Positions 1 to 8,356 of a stretch of 64,000 nt of DNA are shown here, piece by piece. Origin of the DNA: Mycolicibacter icosiumassiliensis (lineage in GTDB: Bacteria > Actinomycetota > Actinomycetes > Mycobacteriales > Mycobacteriaceae). The stretch covers positions 725,111 to 789,110 of the forward strand of contig NZ_LT546166.1 in the NCBI RefSeq assembly GCF_900078685.2, in the 5' to 3' direction. The notes below the pieces were generated by a model. That model was given only the letters and a program-made list of their open reading frames with translations, made no database searches and was not told the DNA's origin. The position numbers and the translations under genes are program-made. Position 1 is the stretch's first letter. Each line of letters opens with the position of its first letter.

Positions 1-177
1 CACAAACCGCGCATGCGACCCCTGAAACGCCGCAGCCGCCTCACCCACATGAAACGCCTGCGCCGACATCGCCGCCTGCTCCGCCTGCGCCATCGTCGAC
101 CGCATCAACGCCGCCTTGGCACCAAACGCCGACTCCGACGCCACCAACTGCGGAATATGCGCATCCAACAAACTCAT
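1..177 (-). CDS. esxG: EsxG-like WXG100 protein, N-terminal 59 residues (cut by window edge)
   Basis: The minus strand reads from an ATG at 175-177 to the window edge and gives an N-terminus beginning MSLLDAHIPQLVASE, nearly identical to mycobacterial EsxG (Rv0287) and its paralogue EsxS. EsxG pairs with EsxH and is secreted by the ESX-3 type VII system, which is linked to iron and zinc uptake. The family is about 97 residues, so roughly 38 residues and any esxH partner lie outside the window. A purine-rich ribosome-binding site (GAGGAG) precedes the start. The gene upstream in the same direction is fdhD, more than 250 bases away, so the PE/PPE pair that usually precedes esxG is not present here. 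Whether this is esxG itself or a duplicated paralogue cannot be decided from the fragment. Confidence 0.85.
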   Translation of the reverse strand, partial: MSLLDAHIPQLVASESAFGAKAALMRSTMAQAEQAAMSAQAFHVGEAAAAFQGSHARFV

Positions 178-430
178 CCCCGCACTCCTCTCAACTATCG
201 ATTAGTCGCCGCCCGCGCCGTTCCGGTTCCATGGAGGCCACGACCGCTCGTTGCTCGCATCGTTGAGAGCGGCCACAGCACTCCCGGACAAGAACGCCGG
301 CAGAGTCAGTCGGGTCAATAACTGAGGGTTGATGCTACGTTATTTACCTCGTTATACGAACCATTAATTGGATCAACAACCGCGAATGAGGATTAACTTT
401 TAGGCGCCTGACGGGGGCTCCGCCGGTGAA
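178..430. other. Non-coding gap between fdhD and esxG-like gene
   Basis: No convincing reading frame is seen in these 253 bases. The stretch around 330-400 is much richer in A and T than its surroundings, which fits a promoter for the esxG-like gene on the minus strand. I saw no palindrome resembling the Zur or IdeR boxes that control the main ESX-3 operon, but I could only scan by eye. Confidence 0.4.
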
Positions 431-1255
431 TCAGCCGACGATGCGGTCCGCGCGGCTGTAGATATTCATCGAGTCACCGCGAAGAAACGCGACCAACGTC
501 AGCCCGCATTCGCCGGCCAGGTCGACGGCCAATGACGAGGGCGCCGAGACTGCGGCCAGCACGGGAACACCGACCATCACCGCCTTCTGGGTCAGCTCGA
601 ACGACGCCCGCCCGCTGACCAGCAGCACGGTCCCGGACAGCGGTATCCGGCGCCGCTCGAGTGCCCAGCCGATCACCTTGTCGACGGCGTTGTGCCGGCC
701 GATGTCCTCGCGAACCACCTGCATCGCGCCGCCGTCGGTGAAGTCGAACAGCGCCGCGGCATGCAGACCGCCGGTGCTGGCGAAGACGTCCTGCGCCGCC
801 CGCAGTTGATCGGGCATCGCGGTCAGCGCCGCCGCGGGAATCTGGACCGGGTCGTCGCCCGGGTGATATCGGCTGGCAAGGCGTACCGCGTCCAGTGCGG
901 CCTTGCCGCAGATACCGCAGGATGAGGTGGCGTAGAAGTTCCGGGAGATGTCCACCAGCGGCGGCGGCACGTGCGGCGCCAGTGTCACATCGAGCACGTT
1001 GTAGGTGTTGGGGGTCTCCGGGTCGCCGCAGTAACGCGCGCTCACCACGTCGTCACGCCCGGCGATGATCCCCTCGGTGAGCAAAAAGCCCTGCGCCAGC
1101 TCGACATCCGATCCGGGCGTGCGCATCGTGACGGTGAGCGGCACACCGCCCAGACGGATCTCCAGCGGTTCCTCGACCGCCAGCGTCTCGGGCCGCTGCA
1201 TCGCATCCCCTGCGACGAGGCGGCTGATCCGCCGACGCTGCGTTATCCGACTCAT
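431..1255 (-). CDS. fdhD: Formate dehydrogenase accessory sulfurtransferase FdhD (intact copy)
   Basis: This 274-residue protein matches FdhD, which passes sulfur from a cysteine desulfurase to the molybdenum cofactor and is required for formate dehydrogenase activity. The sulfur-carrying CxxC pair lies at C113 and C116 in the motif SSCGICGK. Conserved blocks such as [33 protein letters not shown] and [14 protein letters not shown] are present, and the length is normal. It is the last gene of a minus-strand run starting near 14.4 kb, 88 bases after the ChoD-like gene. A second, closely related fdhD at 27615-29786 is broken by an insertion sequence, so this copy may be the only one serving all molybdenum formate dehydrogenases in the window. 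Confidence 0.95.
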   Translation of the reverse strand: MSRITQRRRISRLVAGDAMQRPETLAVEEPLEIRLGGVPLTVTMRTPGSDVELAQGFLLTEGIIAGRDDVVSARYCGDPETPNTYNVLDVTLAPHVPPPLVDISRNFYATSSCGICGKAALDAVRLASRYHPGDDPVQIPAAALTAMPDQLRAAQDVFASTGGLHAAALFDFTDGGAMQVVREDIGRHNAVDKVIGWALERRRIPLSGTVLLVSGRASFELTQKAVMVGVPVLAAVSAPSSLAVDLAGECGLTLVAFLRGDSMNIYSRADRIVG

Positions 1256-1343
1256 CGCTCCATCTTGCTCGGTCCGTTCGCATCTTCAGCGGTCAGTACT
1301 CGGCTGGAGAAAACGCTAGGGCGAAAGCTGTTGGAGTGAAAGA

Positions 1344-3053
1344 CTATCCGGCGGCCTCCCGCCGGATAACCGGGAGTCGCAACGCTGCCGGTGCGCCCGC
1401 CGGGACCACCGGGTGGTTCGGAACGATCGGGGTGATACGGCGGTAGCCGCAGCTCTGCTCGGGCCGCTGGTCGGCTTGCCCCTTGTTCGGCCACATCGCG
1501 GCGGCACGCTCGGCTTGGGCGGTGATCGTCAACGAGGGGTTCACCCCCAGATTCGCCGAGACCGCCGAACCGTCGACCACGCTGAGGGTCGGATAGCCGT
1601 ACACGCGGTGATACGGGTCGATCACACCGTGGTCGGGATCCGCGCCGATCGCGCACCCCCCGAGGAAATGCGCGGTGAGTGGAATGTTGAACAACTCTCC
1701 CCAGGTTCCCGCGGTCACGCCGCCGATCTTGGCCGCGATCCTGCGGGTCGCTTCGTTGCCCTCCGGGATCCACGTCGGATTGGGCTGGCCGTGACCCTGT
1801 TTGCTCGACAGGTGCCGGCCGCGCAGCCCGCCCTTGGTGTAGGTGGTGATCGAGTTGTCCAGGTGCTGCATCACCAGGGCGATGATCGTGCGCTCGCTCC
1901 AATTCTTCACCGCCAGCACGCGCAGCAGCGCGACCGGATTCTTGGCCGCCACACCCAGGAACTTGCACCAGCGTGGCCAACGGCCGCCGCCGTCGGTCAT
2001 CAGGGTCTGCAGCAGGCCCATCGCGTTGGAACCCTTGCCGTAGCGCACCGGTTCGACGTGGGTGTCACCCGAAGGATGGAACGAGGAGGTGATGGCCACC
2101 CCCCTGGTGAGGTCCAGGTCGGGATCGACTTTGTACTTCATGGCACCCAGAATCGACTCCGAGTTGGTGCGGGTGAGCACACCGAGCCGGTCGGACAAAC
2201 CCGGCAGGGTTCCGGTGTCCTTCATCTTGTGCAGCAAGTTCTGGGTGCCCCACGTGCCGGCGGCCAGCACCACGTACTGCGCGGTGTAGGTTCGGCGGTT
2301 CTTTCGCAGTAGCGCTCCGCTCTGTACCGTGTCGACGTGCCACGCCCCGTCCGGCGCCTGCCGCAGCGACGTGACGGTGGTCAGGGGATGCACTGCGGCA
2401 CCGGCCCGTTCGGCAAGGCCGAGATAGTTCTTCACCAGCGTGTTCTTCGCGCCGTAGCGGCAGCCCACCATGCATTCTCCGCATTCCACGCAGCCGGTGC
2501 GTTCGGGCCCGACGCCCCCGAAGAACGGGTCGGCGACGGTTTTGCCGGGCTCCCCGAAGAACACCCCGACCGGTGTCTGGATGAACGTGTCACCGACGCC
2601 CATGTCCTCGGCAACCGCTTTGACGATCTCGTCGGCCGGGGTCATGTGCGGGTTGCGAACCACACCGAGCATGCGCTGACCCTGCTCGTAGTAGGGCGCC
2701 AACTCGTCTTCCCAGTCGGTGATGTGCTTCCACTGCGGGTCGTTGAAGAACGCGGCGGGCGGCTTGTACAGGGTGTTCGCGTAGTTCAACGATCCGCCGC
2801 CGACACCCGCGCCGGCCAGGATCACGCAGTCCCGAAGTAGGTGGATTCGCTGGATGCCGAAGCAGCCCAGTTTCGGCGCCCACACGAATTTGCGCAGATC
2901 CCAACTGGTTTTCGCGAACTGCTCGTCACTGAAGCGACGGCCCGCCTCCAGCACACCGACCCGGTATCCCTTCTCGGTCAGCCGCAAAGCTGTGACGCTG
3001 CCGCCGAATCCGGACCCGATCACCAGGACGTCGTAGTCGAATTGCTCGGCCAT
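1344..3053 (-). CDS. choD: ChoD-like FAD-dependent GMC oxidoreductase (cholesterol oxidase family)
   Basis: The 569-residue product resembles M. tuberculosis ChoD (Rv3409c) along its length. The N-terminal Rossmann motif GSGFGGSVTALRLTEKG binds FAD, followed by RIHLLRDCVILAGAGVGGGS and a cysteine-rich block around TGCVECGECMVGCRYGAKN. The C-terminal part carries NIPLTAHFLGGC and GVNPSLTITAQAERAA, typical of the substrate and flavin domain. Family members oxidise the 3-hydroxyl of sterols or related alcohols, but the true substrate of ChoD-type proteins is debated, so 3-hydroxysteroid oxidation is an inference. It lies 10 bases downstream of the aldehyde dehydrogenase gene on the same strand, consistent with a shared transcript. 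Confidence 0.85.
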   Translation of the reverse strand: MAEQFDYDVLVIGSGFGGSVTALRLTEKGYRVGVLEAGRRFSDEQFAKTSWDLRKFVWAPKLGCFGIQRIHLLRDCVILAGAGVGGGSLNYANTLYKPPAAFFNDPQWKHITDWEDELAPYYEQGQRMLGVVRNPHMTPADEIVKAVAEDMGVGDTFIQTPVGVFFGEPGKTVADPFFGGVGPERTGCVECGECMVGCRYGAKNTLVKNYLGLAERAGAAVHPLTTVTSLRQAPDGAWHVDTVQSGALLRKNRRTYTAQYVVLAAGTWGTQNLLHKMKDTGTLPGLSDRLGVLTRTNSESILGAMKYKVDPDLDLTRGVAITSSFHPSGDTHVEPVRYGKGSNAMGLLQTLMTDGGGRWPRWCKFLGVAAKNPVALLRVLAVKNWSERTIIALVMQHLDNSITTYTKGGLRGRHLSSKQGHGQPNPTWIPEGNEATRRIAAKIGGVTAGTWGELFNIPLTAHFLGGCAIGADPDHGVIDPYHRVYGYPTLSVVDGSAVSANLGVNPSLTITAQAERAAAMWPNKGQADQRPEQSCGYRRITPIVPNHPVVPAGAPAALRLPVIRREAAG

Positions 3054-3063
3054 GGGCTCCTCC

Positions 3064-4599
3064 TCATTTGACGCCGGGCGTGCGCCGCAGCACCCGTAAT
3101 CCGGTGGTCATGATCCGCGCGTAGCGGCCCGGTTCGAGCCACGACGGCGCGCCGACCGGTAGCAGCCGCTCGGTGGCAATCGTCTGCGGTTCGGTGTATT
3201 TGAGGATGCCGTGTTCGCCGTGTCGACGCCCGAGACCGGAGGCCTTCATGCCGCCCATCGGCGCGTCTACCGACGCCCACGCGGCGGCGTAGGCCTCGTT
3301 GACGTTGACGGTGCCGGCCTGTAGCCGGGCGGCGACACGGCGGCCGCGCTTCGGGTCTGAGGTCCAGACGCTGAAGTTCAGGCCGTAGTCACTGTCGTTG
3401 GCGCGTTCGATCGCCTCGTCGTCGTCCTGGACCCGATATAGCGAGACGACCGGCCCGAACGTCTCCTTGGCGAACGCGGCCATGGACTCGTTAACCCCGG
3501 ACAAGATGGTGGGCTCGTAAAAGTAGGGGCCGATGTCCGGGCGTGCCCGGCCGCCGGCCAGCACGTTGGCGCCCTTGCTCACCGCGTCGTCGACGTGGCC
3601 GGCGACAACGTTGAGTTGTTTCTGCGAGATCAGTGATCCCATATCTGCCGAATAGTCCAGGGTCGCCGACAGTTTCATTGCGTTAGCGGCGTCGGCGAAG
3701 CGGGTGGTGAACTGATCCCAGAGCCGGGCCGGCACATAGATGCGTTCGACCGAGATACACAGCTGCCCGGTATTGGAGAAGGCCGCCCGCAGAGCGCCCG
3801 ACACCGCCTTGTCGACGTCGGCATCGTCGAGCACGAGCAGCGCGTTCTTGCCGCCGAGCTCCATCGAGCAGTCGATCAGTCGCTCACCGGCCTGCGCGGC
3901 GACGGTGCGCCCCACCGCCGTGGAACCGGTGAACATCAGATAGTCCGAGTGTTCGATGATCGGCGCACCCAGCTCGGCGCCGAAACCGGTCAGCACCTGC
4001 ACCAACCCCGGCGGCATACCGGCTTCCTCAAGCAAGGCCACCGCCCACAGCGCCGAAAACGGGGTCTGCTGATCGGGTTTCGTCAGCACTGCGTTGCCGG
4101 CGACGATGGCGGGAAGGGCGTCGCTGATACCCAGGGTCAGCGGATAGTTCCACGGCGAGATGATCCCCACCAGCCCCTTGGGGTGATGCAGTTCGGTGAC
4201 CTGGGTGAGCGCCAGCTGCACACCCTGCCGGCGCTTGGGGCGCAGGTAGTCCGCGGCGGTGTTCGCGTAATAGCGGGCCGTCAGACAGACATCGAGGATT
4301 TCTTCGAATGCGTGCCGGCGCGCTTTGCCGTTCTCGAGCTGGATCAGGTCGAGAACTTCGTCCTGACGTTTGAGCACCAGGTCGTGGAAGCGCAACAACA
4401 CCGCGGCCCGGTCGCGGATCGGGCGCGCAGCCCATCCCGCCTGCACCGCGCGAGCACGCAGCGCCGCGGCAGCCACATCGGCACCGCCGCAGCGCGGCAC
4501 CCGTCCCAACAGCTCGCCGGTCATCGCGTTGGTGACCTCGATGGCGGAGTTCGGGTCCGCGGTCGCCACCCTGGCGGAGAGCTCATCGGTGCGGGTCAT
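3064..4599 (-). CDS. gabD2: Succinate-semialdehyde dehydrogenase-type aldehyde dehydrogenase
   Basis: This 511-residue aldehyde dehydrogenase resembles mycobacterial GabD2 (Rv1731), which oxidises succinic semialdehyde with NADP+. The family landmarks are visible: PWNYP (149-153), FTGSTAVG (223-230), the general base E247 in MELGGKN and the catalytic nucleophile C281 in NTGQLC. The start ATG overlaps the stop of the upstream Rieske oxygenase gene as ATGA, so the two are translationally coupled. Sitting in a P450, oxygenase and sterol-oxidase gene run, it could act on an aldehyde made by those enzymes rather than on succinic semialdehyde. The family assignment is firm, the substrate is not. 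Confidence 0.85.
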   Translation of the reverse strand: MTRTDELSARVATADPNSAIEVTNAMTGELLGRVPRCGGADVAAAALRARAVQAGWAARPIRDRAAVLLRFHDLVLKRQDEVLDLIQLENGKARRHAFEEILDVCLTARYYANTAADYLRPKRRQGVQLALTQVTELHHPKGLVGIISPWNYPLTLGISDALPAIVAGNAVLTKPDQQTPFSALWAVALLEEAGMPPGLVQVLTGFGAELGAPIIEHSDYLMFTGSTAVGRTVAAQAGERLIDCSMELGGKNALLVLDDADVDKAVSGALRAAFSNTGQLCISVERIYVPARLWDQFTTRFADAANAMKLSATLDYSADMGSLISQKQLNVVAGHVDDAVSKGANVLAGGRARPDIGPYFYEPTILSGVNESMAAFAKETFGPVVSLYRVQDDDEAIERANDSDYGLNFSVWTSDPKRGRRVAARLQAGTVNVNEAYAAAWASVDAPMGGMKASGLGRRHGEHGILKYTEPQTIATERLLPVGAPSWLEPGRYARIMTTGLRVLRRTPGVK

Positions 4600-5637
4600 G
4601 GCATCCCATTCAGAACGAAACGACCGGACTCCTCGTCCACCATCTCCATGGCGATCCGGCGCGCACGCACCGCAGCGCGGTCGGCTTTGACGTTGATGTC
4701 ACGGCGGGGCTCGCCGCGTTCGCCAAGTCGCGCCTGAATCGTCTCCAGCACAACCGAATCCCGCATCGCCCAGTCATGGAACATGCTGCGCAGAAACTCG
4801 GCGACCCGCCCGTCGTCGGGTAGCGAAGTTGCGGGCCATCTGCAGGAAGACGTGGGTGGCCTGCGGGGATTCGGGGGTAAAGCCCTGGATCCGGAGCAGC
4901 TGGTGGGTAGTGCCGGCCTCGAGATCGATCACATAGTGCTGAACGTGCAGCCCCGGTGCGACGAAGGTTCCCTCCTCGCGTCGGCTGCCCCTGGTGTCGG
5001 CGGGAAGGCCGGTGATGTCGGCTTCCCAGGGGGCCAGGCGGCTGGGCGGCGTGATCCGGGAGTAGGAGACCGACCGTTCGGAGACCTCGACCTCGTCGAG
5101 TTGGGGAAGAACTTCGATATCCGGCGGAACGACTTCGGGGTGCATCACGAATACATCGGTCAGGTCGAGGTAGTGCTCGTGCAGCAGCAGGTAGTTGGCG
5201 TCGACGCGCAGCACCTCGGTGGTGCCGGTCCATCCCGAGCCGTCGGCGTACCACGGCACTCGCGGTGGCGGGCGCAGCGCGGCGACACCGGGATCGCCGA
5301 GCCAGATCCAGACGAACGGCGCCCGCTCCTGAACCGGGTAGCTGCGAACTGCGGCGCCGGGCGGCACGTTCTCCTGTGACGGCACGTCCAGCAGGCAGCC
5401 GTCGGCGCCGAACGCGAAGCCGTGGTAGCCGCAGATCACCCGATCACCGTCGCGCCGGCCGGCCGACAGCGGATAGGCCCGGTGGATGCAGCGGTCCTCC
5501 ATGGCGACCACGTCGCCGGATCGGCGGCGGTACAGCAGGACCTGCTTGTCGAGGAGACGACGGGTCAGCAGTCCTTGCCCGACTTCGGCGCTGGCCGCGG
5601 CGACATACCAACAGTTGTAGGGATAGTTGGGTCTCAT
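4596..5637 (-). pseudogene. Rieske [2Fe-2S] ring-hydroxylating/O-demethylating oxygenase, frameshifted near its 3' end
   Basis: From the ATG at 5637 the product starts MRPNYPYNCWYVAAASAEVG and has the Rieske cluster ligands C-x-H (CIHRAYPL) and C-x2-H (CGYHGFAFG), like VanA-type O-demethylase oxygenases. Reading in one frame ends at 4774 with a nonsense tail (TRRRAGRR). In the next frame the expected C-terminus continues LPDDGRVAEFLRSMFHDW and on to a stop at 4596 that overlaps the next gene as ATGA. The span is 1042 bases, one more than a multiple of three, so a single extra base near 4820-4826 explains everything. Correcting it gives about 346 residues, a normal VanA length. This is a real frameshift or a sequencing error. 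A TnpB element separates it from its likely reductase partner. Confidence 0.8.
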
Positions 5638-5690
5638 CTCAACTCCTTCGCCGAGAAGCGACGGGATTTCTGCCTGGACGAAACGCTGAT

Positions 5691-6989
5691 CCCGCTCCGC
5701 ACGGGTCTATGACACCCGTCTGTGTCGGTGGCGAGGTTTACATTGCGGGTATGTCCAGGTTCCTGCTGTTGCCGACATCCGCTCAGCAAGTCGTGTTGTC
5801 GGAACATTGCCGACATGCGCGGTTCGTGTGGAATCTGGCAGTGGAGCAGCAGCAGTTTTGGCAACCGGGGCGGCACGCCCCTGGGTACAACAAGCAGTCG
5901 GCACAGTTGACCGAGGCCCGCGCCGAATATGCTTGGTTGGCGGCTGGGTCGCAGACGGTGCAGCAGCAGGCACTGCGGGATTTCGCACGCGCCATGGAAG
6001 GCTTTTTTGTGGGCACTCATGGCCGTCCGTCGTGGCGCAAGGCCCGGGTACATGAAGGGTTCGGAGTAGTCGGGGTGCGGCCAAGCCAAGTCCAGAGGCT
6101 CAATAGGCGTTGTGGACAGCTGTGGGTACCCAAGGTTGGGTGGGTTCGGTTCCGATGGACGCAGGCGGTGCCGAACGGTGTGAAGTCCTACCGCGTTACT
6201 CAGGATCGGGCTGGTCGGTGGCATGTCGGCTTCCCGCGCATTCCCGACCCAATCCCAGGGCCGCGTGACGGCAGCGTGGTGGGTGTCGATCGCGGTGTGA
6301 CGGTGTCGGCGGCACTGTCTACCGGCGAGCTGCTGCACGCTCCTGGTCTGACCTCCGGTGAGCAGGCCCGGCTGTGTCGATTGCAGCAACGCCTCACCCG
6401 CGCCAAGCGAGGCTCCAACCGCCGACAGCGAACCAAGTTGTCCATCGCGAAGCTCAAAGCGCGCGAAGTATGCCGACGACGAGATTGGGTCGAGAAGACC
6501 ACCACCGATCTTGCACGTCGGTTTGACACTATTCGGGTGGAAAAGCTCGACGTGCGGGCGATGACCCGCTCTGCGCGCGGCACGGTTGACAAACCAGGCA
6601 CTCGCGTTGCGCAGAAGCGGGCGCTCAACCGTGAAATCAGTCGTCAAGGGTGGGGTCAGCTGGTTATCCGACTCAGCAACAAGGCCGGGGGCCGGCTCGA
6701 GCGGGTCCCGGCCGCGTACACATCTCAACGATGCTCGGCATGCGGATATGTCGCGCCCGAAAACCGCAAGAGCCAAGCGGTCTTCAGGTGCGTCGCCTGC
6801 AAAGCGGGACCGCGCAACGCCGATGTAAACGCAGCACGCAACATCGCCGCCGGACGGGCGGTGCCAGCACAGGGAGACTTCGCCGTAGGGCGGTCTGTGA
6901 ACTGTGAACCTCAACTCAGCTCTCCTGCTTCCTAAGTTAGGTGGGACGGGGTTGGAATCCTCGGGCTTCGCATCCGGGGAGGACGTCAA
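5691..6989 (+). mobile_element. IS200/IS605-superfamily element carrying only tnpB (IS1341-like)
   Basis: The element is inferred from the tnpB gene and its ends. On the left, a hairpin with arms ACGGGT and ACCCGT (5701-5719) lies just after CTGAT (5686-5690), similar to the TTGAT target that precedes ISDra2-type elements. On the right, a hairpin (6958-6983) is followed by TCAA (6986-6989), the usual right-end tetranucleotide of this superfamily. No tnpA transposase is present, so it would need help in trans to move. The right end coincides with the stop codon of the ferredoxin reductase gene. The left boundary is a hypothesis, the right boundary is better supported. Confidence 0.6.
5751..6935 (+). 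CDS. tnpB: TnpB, RNA-guided RuvC nuclease of an IS605-type element
   Basis: The 394-residue protein starts MSRFLLLPTSAQQVVLSEHC, the usual actinobacterial TnpB N-terminus, and that fixes the start at 5751 although the frame is open further upstream. The RuvC catalytic residues are seen as D180 (VVGVDRG), E264 (IRVEKLD) and D358 (NADVNAARN). A four-cysteine zinc ribbon (C328, C331, C347, C350) lies between the second and third. All catalytic residues are intact, so the protein is probably an active nuclease. TnpB proteins use an RNA from the element's right end as guide and cut DNA matching the flank, which helps keep the element in place. It runs opposite to the surrounding genes. Confidence 0.9.
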   Translation: MSRFLLLPTSAQQVVLSEHCRHARFVWNLAVEQQQFWQPGRHAPGYNKQSAQLTEARAEYAWLAAGSQTVQQQALRDFARAMEGFFVGTHGRPSWRKARVHEGFGVVGVRPSQVQRLNRRCGQLWVPKVGWVRFRWTQAVPNGVKSYRVTQDRAGRWHVGFPRIPDPIPGPRDGSVVGVDRGVTVSAALSTGELLHAPGLTSGEQARLCRLQQRLTRAKRGSNRRQRTKLSIAKLKAREVCRRRDWVEKTTTDLARRFDTIRVEKLDVRAMTRSARGTVDKPGTRVAQKRALNREISRQGWGQLVIRLSNKAGGRLERVPAAYTSQRCSACGYVAPENRKSQAVFRCVACKAGPRNADVNAARNIAAGRAVPAQGDFAVGRSVNCEPQLSSPAS

Positions 6990-7010
6990 AGGTCCAGCAC
7001 CAGCCTCTCG
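6850..7010 (+). ncRNA. Candidate omega RNA (reRNA) scaffold and guide of the TnpB element
   Basis: In this superfamily the guide RNA overlaps the 3' end of tnpB, runs through the right-end hairpin and continues into flanking DNA. Here the hairpin is TCCTC...GAGGA at 6958-6983, then TCAA at 6986-6989. The next roughly 20 bases (6990-7010, starting AGGTCCAGCACC) would be the guide and belong to the 3' end of the ferredoxin reductase gene. The 5' limit is a guess. No transcription data can be inferred. Confidence 0.5.
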
Positions 7011-7978
7011 GAGAGCGACCGTGAAACGCAGATCATGATTGTCTGGTTCGCCGCCTTCTCGGCGTCATTGAGCACGGAGTCGCGATGGTCGCCCGCGCCC
7101 TCGATGATGTCGCATTCGCAGGTTCCGCACACGCCCTCCATGCACGACCCGAGTACGTCGACACCGGCTTCCTCACACACTTTGTAGATCGATTTATCTT
7201 GTGGCACTGTCAAAGTCATTCCGGACCGCTGACATTCCACGTCGAAGGCGGTCAATGCAGCGGGTTCGTCGAGCGCCTTGGCCGAGAAACGTTCCACGTG
7301 CAGGCTTCCGTCCGGCCATGAGGTGCACGCGTCCTCGACCGCGCCGAGCAGGCCCTCCGGTCCGCAGCAGTACACCAGCGTGTCCTCGGATGGTTGGGCG
7401 AGAACGGATTGCAGGCTCGCCCGGAAGTCCGGCTCGTCGTCGTCGCGCGAACAGAGCACCACCCGCTCGCCGTAACCCTCGAGCTCGGCGACGAAGGCCA
7501 TCGACGCTCGCGTCCTGCCGCCATAGAGCAGCTTCCAGTCGGAGCCCGCGGCGTCTGCCGCGGCGATCATCGGCAGCATCGGGGTGACACCGATACCGCC
7601 CGCGATGAAGTGGTACCGCGCCGAACCGACCAACGGAAAGTGGTTGCGGGGCCCGCGGACCCGCACGGTGGCTCCCTCGTGGAGCTTGTCGTGGACGAAC
7701 TGGGATCCGCCGCGACTGTTCGGGTCGAGCAGGACGCCTACCCGCCACTGCGCGCGGTTGGCGGTGTCACCGCACAGTGAGTACTGCCGCACCAGCGACG
7801 GCGTCATGATCAGGTCGATGTGCGCCCCGGGTGCCCAGTCGGGCAGGTCGGCGCCGGCCGGGTCGGCGAGGGTGATCGTCACCACCCCGTCGGCCGAGGT
7901 CTCTCGGCGGCGTACCTCCAGGTCGGCCTCGACCTCCCGGTAGGCCGGGCGGCCACGGGCGGTCTCGGCGGCCGTCAC
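6986..7978 (-). CDS. Phthalate-dioxygenase-reductase type ferredoxin reductase (FMN/NAD, [2Fe-2S])
   Basis: The product of 330 residues carries the flavin motif RQYSLCGD, the nucleotide-binding motif GGIGVTPMLPM, and a C-terminal plant-type [2Fe-2S] domain with cysteines in CMEGVCGTC and a distal cysteine in IMICVSRS. This is the VanB-like layout that feeds electrons from NAD(P)H to a Rieske oxygenase. The start is a GTG at 7978 that overlaps the stop of the P450 gene as GTGA, so they are translationally coupled. Its stop codon lies inside the right end of the TnpB element. If the element is removed at CTGAT/TCAA, the frame would run about 17 residues further and end just before the Rieske gene. 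It could serve the P450, the Rieske oxygenase or both. Confidence 0.88.
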   Translation of the reverse strand: MTAAETARGRPAYREVEADLEVRRRETSADGVVTITLADPAGADLPDWAPGAHIDLIMTPSLVRQYSLCGDTANRAQWRVGVLLDPNSRGGSQFVHDKLHEGATVRVRGPRNHFPLVGSARYHFIAGGIGVTPMLPMIAAADAAGSDWKLLYGGRTRASMAFVAELEGYGERVVLCSRDDDEPDFRASLQSVLAQPSEDTLVYCCGPEGLLGAVEDACTSWPDGSLHVERFSAKALDEPAALTAFDVECQRSGMTLTVPQDKSIYKVCEEAGVDVLGSCMEGVCGTCECDIIEGAGDHRDSVLNDAEKAANQTIMICVSRSLSERLVLDL

Positions 7979-8356
7979 GATGTTCTCCGGACCGGAATCG
8001 ACTTGAACTGGTTGAGGAACAACGCCCGCACCCGGGTCGGCTCCCCGTCCGGCATGAGATCGGGAAAGCGTTCCAGGGTCCGCTGAATCCACAGCTTCAG
8101 CTCCAAGCGGGCCAGGTTGGCGCCCAGGCAGAAATGCCGGCCGCGGCCGCCGAACGCCTGGTGCTTGTCGGCAAGACCCTCGCGGGTGATGTCGAAGGTG
8201 TGCGGATCCGGGAAGGCCGTCTCGTCACGGTTGGACGCCAAGTACCACAACAAGAGTCGATCGTTTTCCTTGATCGTCTTGCCGTGCAATTCGGTGTCAC
8301 AGGCCGCCGCGCGGCCCATGGGCCTTGCCCCCATGTAGTGGACACGGGATTTGTGG

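Noticed and set aside
13..321. Plus-strand arginine-rich protein at the left edge
   Set aside because: It is antisense to the clearly recognisable EsxG-like sequence and has the composition of a GC-driven shadow frame.
5265..5750. Long N-terminal extension of TnpB
   Set aside because: The frame is open but overlaps the Rieske gene on the other strand, and the family N-terminus starts at 5751.
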